From Chlorokybus atmophyticus (Eukaryota > Streptophyta > Chlorokybophyceae > Chlorokybales > Chlorokybaceae), in NCBI GenBank assembly GCA_009103225.1, contig RHPI01000385.1, positions 259,309 to 323,308 on the forward strand: a stretch of 64,000 nucleotides of DNA, in the 5' to 3' direction. The first letter of the stretch is position 1; the number at the start of each line of letters is the position of its first letter. Shown piece after piece: positions 1 to 11,173 of the stretch. The notes under the pieces are model-generated. The model did no database searches. It was not told the origin of the DNA and saw only the letters and a list, made by a program, of their open reading frames with translations. The position numbers were made by a program, and so were the translations under genes.

Positions 1-64
1 GCTCTGCAGTTGAAGAGTCAAGGACAAGCACAGCAAAGCAGCTCAGCAGTAGTGGGTTGTTAAC

Positions 65-1619
65 ATGCAGCATGGAACTTGTTGTTGTGTAGGATACGAT
101 CGCTCAAGTGCGCTGGTATGCTCCCCACCGCCCAACTGTTGACAGCAAAAGGTTGTTACAATCAGCTCAATGAGTACAAATGCAACATCAACAGTTACTC
201 AAGCCAATATTCATGAGTTGGCTGACCTGGTGAACTCGTCCACCAGATTTATTGTGATGTTGGGTTTCCAATACGAGATCCACTCTTGAGCCTCTGTTGA
301 TAGCAGAGTCTCATTGTCTTGTGACCCGTCGACCACTTGTTCCTGCAAGTGCAAGTGAGTGAGCATGAAACAACTTGTCCAAAGCGACAGCTACCAGCAA
401 TAAAACTCCTCTGAGTTGAAGCAACACATCATGCGTGATGAAATGAAATTCTCCGTGCATGCTGACTGTGCCTTGCCTCTGACCCGCTTGTTATACCGCC
501 GAGCAGGTTCTTTTTCACTATGTTTTTGGGTGGCTTATCATACACCGTTTGTCCTGCAGCAGAACACGCGTCAATTCTCTCACCACCAACCAAACAACTG
601 TTGCTGAGGCTTGTCTGTGAATAAGTGATTGCTGCTTACTCTGTGATTTTCCAAACACGGACAGTTTATCATATGTGGGATCCATCGGGTCCGGCGACCT
701 CCCGTTGCGCGCGAAGAACACGTGCAAGTACACGGTGGCATTGTGCTGTGCTTCCTGCAAGTAAACGTATAGCACACGTTGTACTCGACTTTGGTTCACA
801 CAAGTGTAATGACACAAGCGTGACACAGTGTGTCACACTTACATAGGACGGGCGATACACGGTGGACATATTGCGGCTTGCGGATGGATGCTGCGTGAGT
901 GGTATGGCCGCCTCGTGCCATATCAGCGCCTGCTGGTCGTTGAAGTCGGTGAAGCGCAGGTCCTCGCTCAAGTAAACCCACAAGTCCACCAGCTGCACAC
1001 CACAGCAAGCGAGCACACATACAGTCAGAATGACACATAAGTGATGTGCGAGGCAGCTGCTGGCAGCTATATGCAAAATGACAAAACTGTATTTGAAGCA
1101 ATAACGATTGTGACAAGCTATACTGTATAAGCTGCATGCATGCTTCTGCTGCTAGCACACGCTTAGTATACGCATGAATGCCAAGCGTGCGGTTGGCAAA
1201 CAAGTGCAATTGAGGCTCAGCAGTAGCCAAGCAGGCAACAGTCTAGGGACAGCATTCAACACAGCCCGCATTGACAAGCACACCACCACGACAGCCAATG
1301 CCAGCTGGAATGCTTTCACAGCTATCAACATGCACAATGCTAAGCATGCTACGCCTATATCTCGTCCGTCACAGCGCAAGCTGACCTCTCCTTTGCGGAA
1401 GAGCGGGCCGACGGCGGGGCCGTTTTGGCCTGGCGTCTTCTTCTTGAACAGCGACGTCATCAACCACCATATGAACGCTGTGCGTATGAGGTTACCGAAG
1501 AACCCTCCGAAGCCGCCGCCTCCCCTGCCAGGAAGCTGAGGCAACGCCGGCCCGCCTACGGCTCCTCCTCCTCCCGGAACTCCTCCCGGGGCCGCCACCA
1601 CCGCCACCGGTGGCGCCAT
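65..1619 (-). CDS. CLPTM1-family transmembrane protein, 5' part (gene continues past the left edge)
   Basis: Cleft-lip-and-palate transmembrane protein 1 family: polytopic ER/plasma-membrane proteins, with animal members implicated in receptor trafficking and, for CLPTM1L, lipid scrambling. Exons read on the minus strand: 1386-1619, 843-992, 640-754, 477-553, 227-342, 65-135; phases agree throughout. The first exon gives a Gly/Pro/Ala-rich N-terminus followed by a hydrophobic segment (FIWWLMTSLFKKK). The next exons give family signatures I recall from CLPTM1: LVDLWVYLSEDLRFTDFN, ATVYLHVFFARNG.SPDP, and WISYWKPNITINLVDEFT followed by WAVGSIP. The C-terminal multi-pass part lies beyond base 1. 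The 477-553 exon is best ended at a GC donor (GAG|GCAAGG), because no GT donor there keeps frame. The start is the ATG at 1617-1619, the first Met of the open exon. Family assignment is confident; exact function in algae is unknown. Confidence 0.85.
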
Positions 1620-2085
1620 GCTACTGCTCCGCTTCTCACCAGGCCGCCCGCCTTAGATCCTACCGCCGCCGCCTTGGCCTGGCCCGCCGTACTAGACTAA
1701 CGCCAACGCTTGGCCTGGTCTAGCCTGGTCTGGCCTGGTCTAGCCTGGCCTGGCTGGCGAGCAAAAATGGTGGGCGAAAAGTCCAGCCAGCCTATGTGAC
1801 CTAACGACAGCGGACAAAGCCTGATGTGTTCAAGAAATGTAGAGCTGAAGTGGCGGTCAGCAAGGGAAAACGATTCGGACATATCGATGTGACTGATTGG
1901 TGCTGTTGTAACCACCCCAGACAACCACCCTTTGACCGGCAGAAAAGGGACAAGGCGCAATGTGTTGGCTGCACTGCTGTGGACAAGGATGAGAGCGGCG
2001 GCGGCGGACGCAGCGGTGGCGGAGGAGGAGGAGGAGGAGGACGACGACATATAGGGTGTCTAGGAGTAGCCAACTGACTGCAGCG
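1620..2085. promoter_or_regulatory. Shared upstream region of the divergent CLPTM1-like and TAF6 genes
   Basis: These 466 bp separate two divergently transcribed start codons, so both promoters must lie here or in 5' UTRs. Bases about 1697-1760 are a run of GGCCTGG/TAGCCTGG units, and 2000-2045 is a GGC/GGA-rich simple repeat that could be 5' UTR of TAF6. No convincing TATA box was seen. Inference from gene layout only. Confidence 0.4.
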
Positions 2086-5000
2086 ATGGGGCTTCCGGTG
2101 GACACTTGCGGTTTGGGTCAGCAGCTGACGACGGAGGCTTGCGCTCTGCTTGCGATGGAGGCGGAGTACCGCCTGCGTGAGGTCATCCAGGAGGCCCTCA
2201 AGCTCATGCGCCACTCCAAGCGAAGCACTGTACGCACGGACGACGTAAATCAGGCGCTGCGCCTCCGCAATGCTGAGGTGGGGCACAATGACACTTGATT
2301 GGCGTCTTCACAACACATTCATATCACAAGGCTCATGCCAGGGGTGAGGGCTTGATCCGTATGTTTTGCGGCTGTTACTATCAATACGTGAAGCATGTCA
2401 GTAGAAGAAGAAGAAGAAAGAATCAACTGTGTCGTACAAGCACGCCAGTCTATGTACATTTGTGCACATGAGCTGCATGCGTGCGTCTACAGCTAGATCA
2501 CACAGCTAAGTGAGTTGGTATTTTACATGTTACGTGCGCGTGCGCTGTCGCATACACGTGCATGGCCACATGCACGCATGTGGCCATAACCTTTATGCAC
2601 ATACGCAAGCAAATGCACACACCCACGCATATGCATGCATACATACACACTGTGTGAGGGTGTCACGCACGCCTATTGGTCTTAGCGCTTGCTAATGGTA
2701 TCTGGTTGTCGTTTTGCAGGCACTGTACGGCTTCTCTTCATCCGAATCCGTCAAGTTTAAGCAAGCCATTGGCAGCGCAGACGTGTACTATATCGAAGAC
2801 AACTTTGTAGAGTTTAGCGACGTAAGCACTGTGTCGCTCGGTTCGTCCGCCATCATGTGACAAATGGACTACTGGTCATTTACACCAGTCTCAGCTCACA
2901 TTGACATGCGGCTTCGTGGCTTTGCGTGCAGATAACAGAAGCACCTTTGCCAAAGGTTCCCGTTGACGTGTCCATAGTCCCACATTGGCTGGCAATCGAA
3001 GGTGTGCAGGTAATACAAAGCTGGAAACACTTGCCACAATGAGTAGTGTAGTTGGCCTACTTACAGCTTTGACACGTCAAACATGTTTTGTATACTTGTG
3101 CGCGCGTGCACACACGTGACGTGTGCGTGTGCGTGTGTGTGAGTAATTACTTGCGTGTGTGTTGTTCAGCCAGCCATACCTGAGAATGCGCCATTGCACG
3201 ATCCGGCCTCCGTCCCGCCTCCCGCGAAGAAGCCAAAGGCGGAGGGTACTATCACCGTTGTTGGCGAGGACGGCGTGCCGCGCGAGATCAAGCCTGCCGT
3301 CAAGCACGTGCTGTCGCAGGAGCTCCAGCTGTACTACGAGAAGATCGTCCAGCTGCTGCGCATCGGACACGGACCTCTCTTCCGCACCGCACTGACCAGC
3401 CTAGCCACAGACCCGGGACTGGCACAACTACTGCCATACTTCACGCAGTTTGTTACTGATGAGGTGCGCGCAGCATGTTGGGATGCGCAGCATGTTGATA
3501 TGCGCTCAATAGGGTGTTGTTTTGTGCATGCATGTGCTGGTTGGGTCACATGTATTGGTGACACACATCACACCGATTGTGCTCAGTAGCTGCATGCTTG
3601 TTCAGGCAGGCATCATGATTGTGGTGTGGACTGACAAATGTGTTTGGCGTGACACTTGCGCAGGTCACGCGCAATCTTAGGAATGTGCCACTTCTCCTTG
3701 CACGCATGCAATGCGTCCGCAGCTTGTTGGAGAACCCGCACTTGCACGTGGAGCCGTATGTACGCTGCTCACCTTGACATATATTGAGTGTGTTCCAGCA
3801 TGCGTCTTTATGCCTATTGGCGCTGTTGTTAACACATACTGACTGTGACTGATGACACTTCATTGCAACCGCAGTTGCATCAGCTCATGCCGCCCATCAT
3901 CACGTGCATTGTTGCTCGCCGGTTGGGTTCAAAGGCGATTGACAACCACTGGGGCCTGCGAGACTATGCCGCATCGTTGATTGCATTCGTTTGCAATAGG
4001 TGATTCCTGTAACTTGCTGGTTATGCATTCCTTACGTAGCCATGTTGCCAATTTGTTTGACCACTCAACCATTGCTCAGCTGTATGTTGACCAGATTGCT
4101 GTGTGTTGCAGGTACGGCCATGCCTACCAAGACTTGCAGCCTCGCGTCACACGCACACTGGTTCGGACGTTTCTTGACCCGTCTCGAGCGATGACACAGC
4201 ATTATGGTGCCATTGTCGGCCTGGCTGCGCTTGGATCTCGAGTGGTATGAACCAACAACAACTTGTCTTATATCTGCAATGAAGCGTGTGCGCCTGTCAC
4301 ACGCATCAAAATCCTGGTGTCGGCCACTCTGCAGGTGCAGCTTTTGGTGCTGCCCAACATGGCTGCCTATGTACAGCTTCTGAGAGAAGAGATGACTTTT
4401 GAGACGCAGAAGAATGAGGTCAAGCGATACGAAGCGTCGCGATGCTACGGCGCCATTCAGGTTGAACCAACCTCCATCTGAGATACATCACATACAGCAG
4501 GAGATGTGTGCATCTCATATATATTGAGGTTGGCCTGCGCCACTGTTGTTTTGATTTCTAGCTTGTGTGCTCTCTCATTGCCGCAGCATGCTGCTGGGAT
4601 CTGCATGTACAAGCAGCTGGCCAAAGACCCGCGGTGGGCAGAACTCGCAGCTCGGAAGCCCCGAGCCAGCGTGCTTCGCACAGGTGACGACGCAACACAA
4701 AACTTAACCCAACACATCGCAACTCTGTCAGACATGGCAGCCGCGTGATACTCACACATCAGAGCAACAGCCACATTCATGGTCATGCAGACGACAGTAC
4801 TGTCCGCTAAGACAGTACTGCATAACATTGAACATGACTAGTGATCCATACCACTTGCGTGAGTGACTTATTTTTTTTGTTGTTTACCAAACAGGTGCGG
4901 GTATGGTGCGTCTTGCAATGGCCAACACAGCGCGGCGGAAGGCTCAGTCTCAAGATCGATTAGATGTTGCGCCGTCAGGTGAAGATCAATCCGCCAGCGG

Positions 5001-5187
5001 GCAACCCGCGGGTACGAGTAACAACACGCAAGCAGCAGGGTTGTCCGTGTCGGCAGCCACCGCTTTGCAAGAAGCGTGGCGGACGGACGCGGATCCGGGG
5101 AGCCTCTTGGAACCGCTGTTCAAGCTGTTTGGAGAAGGCGTGTTGCCATACGTGCCTTCGACGTTGCTCGCATCAACTTTTGTTTGA
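2086..5187 (+). CDS. TAF6: TAF6, TFIID/SAGA histone-fold subunit
   Basis: TBP-associated factor 6, a nuclear subunit of TFIID (and of SAGA in many eukaryotes) that pairs with TAF9 through an H4-like histone fold. Exons: 2086-2277, 2720-2821, 2932-3009, 3170-3463, 3664-3759, 3875-3999, 4112-4244, 4335-4460, 4587-4683, 4895-5187, giving 511 aa with all phases consistent. Residues ~1-100 carry the histone fold (LTTEACALLAMEAEYRLRE, then ALYGFSSSESVKFKQA and YYIEDNFVEFSD). Residues ~190-420 form the conserved C-terminal HEAT-like domain (LSQELQLYYEKIV, NPHLHVEPYLHQLMPPIITC, WGLRDYAASLIAFVCNRYGHAY, GAIVGLAALG). The tail is low-complexity. The start is the first ATG in frame with the histone fold; an upstream in-frame GTG at 2056 was not used. 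Length is close to the family norm. Confidence 0.95.
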
Positions 5188-5897
5188 GGGCGATTGAATG
5201 GGTGTCATTGGGTTGTTTACGCGCTGCCTTCAAGAGTGCACTCATGTGTCACACGTGTCACACATGAGTTTACACTCGCTTGACTACGCTGGATGTGGCC
5301 TTATGTACGTCGCATGTGCAGGATTTGCATACTTGCTAGGCTAGGTGCTTAATTGTGTCACTGGCTCCAGTCAGAACACACTCTATAAGTGTGCAGGAAC
5401 GACACAGTGCCAGTCGCTTGTCATACCAACTCACACACTAGGGAAGATGAAGCCATTGGATGCCAGCCTTCAATGGTATAGGCAATAGACAACAGCTCCG
5501 CAAGTGACATGGAGGACAGGGCGGGCCAGCCACCCTCTGCGCCCACATGCAAAAAGGCATCCAGTCTGCCACTTAGAAGAAGAAAAGACAAATCCAGTTT
5601 GCCACATAACTCTGCTCCAGCGTCTTTGGTTATTGCACTTCCCGGGACTGACTATGTTCACCCTCTTAAGCCAATCACACTCTCACACGCTGGTGCTGAC
5701 ATTGCTAACACTGACCAACACATGCTCATACGTATATCACAGCGTATCTTCTCCTGTACACATAGTGCGCGCGCGTGTATGTGTACGTGTGCGTGTGCGA
5801 TGCAGTACTGTAGCATGCACGACATACGCATGAGCAACATCAGCACAGCAGCATACCTGTCACACTACAATACCAAGCCAGCACAACCACCCCCTGT

Positions 5898-5969
5898 CGA
5901 GCGAGAGCGAGAGCGAGAGCGAGAGCGAGAGAGCGACAGAGAGCGAGAGAGCGACAGAGAGCGAGAGAG

Positions 5970-6066
<97 letters not shown>
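5898..6066. repeat. GA microsatellite with degenerate GAGC/GACA left flank
   Basis: Bases 5898-5970 are imperfect GAGCGA/GACAGA units; from about 5972 to 6065 the sequence is a pure (GA)n run of about 47 units. It is intergenic and generates spurious Arg-Glu and Ser-Leu ORFs on both strands. Confidence 0.95.
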
Positions 6067-6067
<1 letters not shown>

Positions 6068-7434
6068 GTCGACAGTCGACAGATAGCGCAGTAGCAGGCG
6101 CGCTTGTCGTCCATGCATTTTACATCAGCTGCAGCCCGGTTAACTGTCGACCGTCGACGTCAGCGCAGTAGCAGTAGCAGAGTCGCTTCCGTCAGCAGGG
6201 CCCCTGCCTGCGACCTCGTGCACGCGGAGGAGGCTAAGGGCGGCGGCGGCGGCGGAGAGGGGGTTGGGCGGGTGGGTGGGTGGGTGGGAGAATAAGGGAT
6301 TGCGGGGTACTGTTACTTCAACCTGAGGGCTGCACTTGTCTATCATTGAGGGGGTGGGGGCAAGGCATCCATGGGGCTTCAGGCGCCTGGTGCTGTGCGC
6401 GTCGCTGCTGCTATCAGCGCCTTTCATGGTCACACTGATGATGGAGGAGGTGTACTTCGTGATGCTGCTGCTGCACAGCTCTGCCCTTGGAGGCACGCAG
6501 CGCTATTGGGCGGGAGAGCGCAGCCCAGCGTCAAAGCCTCCTTGCTGAATGCAGGAAGGTGAGTAGGTGGTAGTGGTGGTGCTTGTTGGAAAAGGGGGGA
6601 GGCATCTCGTGTACAAGATTCATCAATAGCCTGAGGCTGGTTTTGTTCTTGGAGAAAACATATCTCAGCACATACGGCATGCACAGCAGGAGTGAAGCAT
6701 ATGCAAAGGCGTGCATTGGCGTTGTGAGCGTCAATGCTGTGCATGCAGAGAAATTAGCAGCAACAAACTGAGCGGGTCAGGGGTCAAGAGGGGGTTGGCC
6801 CCTGGGCCCCCTCAGCAGCTACCTTGCAACAGCTGCATATGTGATCAATCGAGTAATACAGGGCGACTTATTCTCTGTGATTGCAACAGAGGGCCCATCG
6901 TCATTATGAAAAATACATGCACAAGGTTATTACTTCATCACTGGTCGACACAAGGTTGACATGCCCAACTTGGCAGCTGTACGGTCCGGCAGTGGTTAGA
7001 ATGCAGCGCTAATGCTTAGTGTGCCTTGTCCCAGCACACTTGTCATCTACCGGCGGCTGTTGTAACAACCGCTGATCGCCCATTGTGCCTGCTAGCCCAC
7101 TTGTAGTAGGCTAGCAGCCATATTGGTAGCTACTTGTGCAGCAGCGTTGTTGTTGGCTCTCTGTCAGTGTCCATAAGTTGGTGTTTCATCACCGATGTCA
7201 TCATGACTTGGCTTTACTTGTTGCGCTTTGGTATGATGTGGCAGCTGTTGCTAAGGTCGTCGTGCCTCAGTTACCACTGAGACTGCTACTACTGCCAATG
7301 CATCTGCTTTGTTGTGCTTAGAGGACTTGCATAGTGAGGGCGAGTAGTTGCTTGTTGTAGGCGTGAGCGGGTTGTGCCAGTGAGGCACGCCCATTGATTG
7401 TGAACATGCTCGTGCATGCAGATCAGCTCAGAAG

Positions 7435-8160
7435 GTGTTTGCACTGCGCGCAAGCATGCGATCGCAGAAAAAGCACAGTGACAACCGTAGCACCGCCACA
7501 GTCATGGGGATGGCCCTCGTTGCGTACCTCAATGTGGACCAGCAGGCTATTGCGGAGTATCTAGAACAGACAGAGGTTGATGCTAACCAGAAGTATTATC
7601 GGGAGGAATGCAGCAGGTGGTCAACTGGTACATAGACACCCACACCAATGGTGACCTCAACCCGGGCATGTGTATTTATTACAACAAGAGTGACATTGGC
7701 CTCCATACCATCTCCTCTTGGTTTCGGGTCTCCATCATCCTTGACCGGTATGCAGACATGCTTTGCCATCTGGACTTTGAACTTGAGAGGGGGTTCACGT
7801 TGCCGGACAGCCTCACATCAGTTGGGCACACAACCAATGACGTCATGGCATGACGGGTGGCAAGGGACATCAAGAGGTGCTTTCCGGACGATGAATGGCC
7901 TATAGATTTTGCGGAGTGGTTGGCTTCCACTGCAAAGTACTGCAAGATTTATGAGCTTGATTATTGACAATATTCTGCAAAACAACTTCCACTACCATCT
8001 TGAACCCTGTTGGACTACGCGGTGCCCCTCAAGGACGTCATCGGACTCGCAGCACACATGGATCGCACGAGCGCAAGTTTTGAGTGTTGGATTAGGTGTG
8101 CATGTCCTGCAGCACCAAGTGTCTTCATGCCAACATACGCACTTGCACATGTAACTACAT
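7435..8160 (+). pseudogene. Possible decayed coding sequence, family unknown
   Basis: Three short plus-strand ORFs in successive frames look protein-like and could be one frame-shifted gene. 7435-7635 reads through an acidic-helical segment (VAYLNVDQQAIAEYLEQTE). An overlapping frame at 7608-7853 reads through QQVVNWYIDTHTNGDLNPG and FRVSIILDRYADMLCHLDF. A third lies at 7909-8030. The composition differs from the CA-rich surroundings. I recognise no domain, and no splice sites restore a clean frame. It may be a transposon fossil. Low confidence that it was ever one gene. Confidence 0.25.
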
Positions 8161-8361
8161 TTGCATTAGACTACTTGCAGGCTAGAGTCTTAGCCAGTTC
8201 TTAGCCTATGTACAACAGCATCACGAAACCACAATCACTTTTGGTATGAAGAACACACCACCACTTTCAAGATTGTCTCAGTATGATGGTGTGCATGCCG
8301 ACCTTGTCATATGCATGCGTTGTTTGTCCTTAAACTGGAGTCATCAGACAGGAAACCTTGT

Positions 8362-10609
8362 TCACAAAAACATTCTCCTCAATCCTGCCATAGGGTTGTA
8401 CTTGGTGGGCGCATTCAACATGTACACGGCGCGCTTCTCTGCCACCCACTCAGGGGACTCAATCTGCCAGACAGAACACATGAGCAAAAGCCAGTAAAAG
8501 CGATGTACAGCTGCCGCCTGCATACGTACCTCATCCAACCCATGGATAACAGCTTTGACCGTGTTGTGCGGATGATGGGACCCAACTACCTGGATGCAGG
8601 CGATGTCATCCGCAGCTTGGGTTGAACAAGAACAACATGCAGTCATGGCCCTATTCATCTGCCAGCGCATGACACAAACCTTTGCTGACAGGTTCTTGAT
8701 GCCCACAAGTCGGCAGATGTTGTCAATGACATGGTTGGCTTTGATGCCAGAACCTTGCTTGGAAGGGAGGAGGCGCACCTGATAGGAGCAAAGTTCATTT
8801 GCATGGATACACCAACAACATACAACATACTGCATACATTGCATACACTGCACGTGACTGGAGCTTACTTTCGTTCTGCCATAGGTCTTCTGCGTTTCAT
8901 GGAAGATTGTGTGGTTGTCAAACAACTCAATGAAGAACAGGTTGCGTAGCGCAGCTCTGTTGGCCTGGTGAAGTGATTTTGTCAAGCGTGGGCCAACAGC
9001 AACCTGACACATAGTGTTTAGCTGCACTACCAACCTTCTGCACTGCTGCTTGGACTTCTGCCGCTTTGCCGGTTCCATAGCCTATAACACCAGCCTTGTT
9101 GCCAACGAGCACCATGGCTCGGAAGGAAAAGACACCGCCAGCCTACAGACGGAGAGATAACGCGAAGCTTTGGTGAGCATATGCATGCTTCGTCATACAT
9201 GTGTACGCGTGTAGAAGTGGTGTGCAACAGCATAGCCATGTGATGCAGCTGTTATACAAGCCGGCGCTCACCTTCGTGACTTTGCAAGAGCGGTTGATGT
9301 CGACAATGGTCATCTCAAAAGGCTGAACACATACACACGTTAGCAGTCACAAATCGCAGTGTGGCAGGGTTTGATTGAAAGGACGCCGCAGCAGTGTCAC
9401 GACGTACCGGGCCAACATATCCTTGTTGTTGCAGCTCATCCTCCTCTCGATCAGCATCTCTATGAACCTTCAGAAAGTTGTCGAGATACTGTATTTGCTT
9501 TGCTCGACTCAGCCCCTCCAAGTATGCGACCTCCGGTGATGATTCAGGTTCAATTTGTTCAACGGCATCTTGCGATGAAGCCTGCACCAATACAACATCA
9601 TTCTATCCACATGCTTGCAAAGACTGTGAGTGAATATATGCACAACCTTGCATCTATTGCAACCCCGATAAACAGCTTACTACTAAAGCCTACATCAGCT
9701 GCTTGCCAGTTCTCGTCATATGACTCGAATTCTCCTTCATCATCGCTGCCTTCGCCCTCACTATCTGATACATCATCGCTCCTGAGCGCAGCCTCTGCAG
9801 CATGGTCATGAACCAGAATGAGTCGAAGCACAACAAAGAAATATTGAATAGATGATACACTCACAATGTTCTGTCGACACTTTGGTGTTGGGCTCTGATG
9901 TCAATGGCATAGCCCACTTACCTGTATCTGTCACAGCATCGTCTGAAGAGTGATCATGAGCACCGCTGCCGGAGGCTCTCGCAAGCTGCTCCCCATCATT
10001 GCCTACACCCTCAGCACGGGAACTGCCGTCCCCACCATCAGACCTGCTTGCAAAACACCTAATGGCAGGACTGGCTGTACCTGTGCATGGAACACAGCGT
10101 CAATTGGTGCCATGCACCGTACCGGAAAACCAAGACAGCTCCTGCTGCTAGTTGTCGAAGCTGCTGCTAGTACAACAGTCTTTTGCGTAATCAAAGATGC
10201 TCACACGCAGGTCATGCCAAAAGCGCCGAATCTAATTGCATTACGTGTTGAAAAACTTTGCATACACGTCATGTAGCGAGCAAACCGTAAACGCACATAC
10301 CAATGTTAACGGAAACATGTACAATGCACTCATAACCGCGTGTACAGGCATCAAAACATCCTGTGTACTACATGTGCTACACGCTCCACAAATGAGAGGC
10401 GGAGAGTAACAGCTTGTGACAAGGGCTTTAAGCAATGCGCTAAGAATTGCGTACCCCAGCACGCCGGCGCTGCCCGACAAACGGCGAGCTCTGCTCCGTT
10501 CTTCGCGACAGCAGCAGGCCACGATCCACCAGATGCTCTGCCGCACACAGCGCTGCGCTGCCCCAGCTGCGTCAACAGCCGCACCGCCGCCCTCCGCATG
10601 CCTGCCCAC
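8362..10609 (-). CDS. Ribosomal protein uS5, probably mitochondrial
   Basis: Small-subunit ribosomal protein S5. Supported exons, minus strand: 9694-9794, 9408-9581, 9272-9322, 9035-9142, 8869-8964, 8680-8778, 8530-8589, 8362-8463 (stop 8362-8364), plus an upstream exon ending at 9922; phases agree. The S5 N-terminal RNA-binding domain reads VDINRSCKVTK then AGGVFSFRAMVLVGNKAG and VIGYGTGKAAEVQAAVQK. The C-terminal domain reads RAALRNLFFIELFDNHTIFH, VRLLPSKQGSGIKANHVI, CRLVGIKNLSAKV and VVGSHHPHNTVKAVIHGLDE, which resembles plant mitochondrial S5 more than bacterial S5. An acidic Asp/Glu/Ser-rich segment (aa coded at 9694-9922) precedes it. The 5' end is unresolved: an Arg/Ala-rich Met frame near 10598 would suit a transit peptide, but I could not join it in frame. 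Mitochondrial location is an inference. Confidence 0.85.
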
Positions 10610-11173
10610 ACACAGCTAGCAGCAGGACTACGCTTGCTTTCGCGTAGGCCAAGCCCAAACCCAAGCCCAAGCCCTAATTTCGCATGCCCGGGTGTGCAGC
10701 CGAGCGCAAAAAGCACAGTGCGCAACACCGGGCAGCTGAGCGCTGCGGCAAGCAGTGTCCAGGTAACTCCGCGGCGGCGGCGGTAGTAGTGGCGGCGGTG
10801 GTGGCGGTGGTGGTGGTGCGGTTTCCAACTTGAGCTGTCGTGTTAGTGCTCAGGATTGTTGTGTCAGAAGCCCGTGTTGCGGGATTACTGGGGGCGCTGG
10901 GCCGCGGGAGACCTCGCCAGCTCTGGTAAGCAGCTCCAGTAGTGCTTGCTTACGTGTTCTGTGGTCTGAGGTGATCAAGTTATCGTTTGTGTTGAACTTA
11001 CTCGTTTGCAATTCGTATTTCCAAGGGTTATTGTTACTCCATCAAATGGTTAAGCACCTAGCATATTGCTTGCTTGGCCCAATTCTCAATTGACGAGCAT
11101 ACCAAGCTTCCAGCATGCGGTCACGATATTTACATGCTCGTTTCAATCAATTAATGCAGGTCTGAGCACCAGA

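Larger units (their letters stand above)
5188..8361. other. Gene-poor interval between TAF6 and the uS5m gene
   Basis: No gene could be supported across these 3.2 kb. It holds a GA microsatellite (listed separately), a GGC-rich stretch followed by GGGT units at about 6238-6290, and a cluster of short overlapping plus-strand ORFs at 7435-8160 (listed separately). A plus-strand open stretch at 6336-6562 has hydrophobic and acidic patches (MMEEVYFVMLLLHS) but no family I recognise and no convincing splice partners. Confidence 0.5.
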
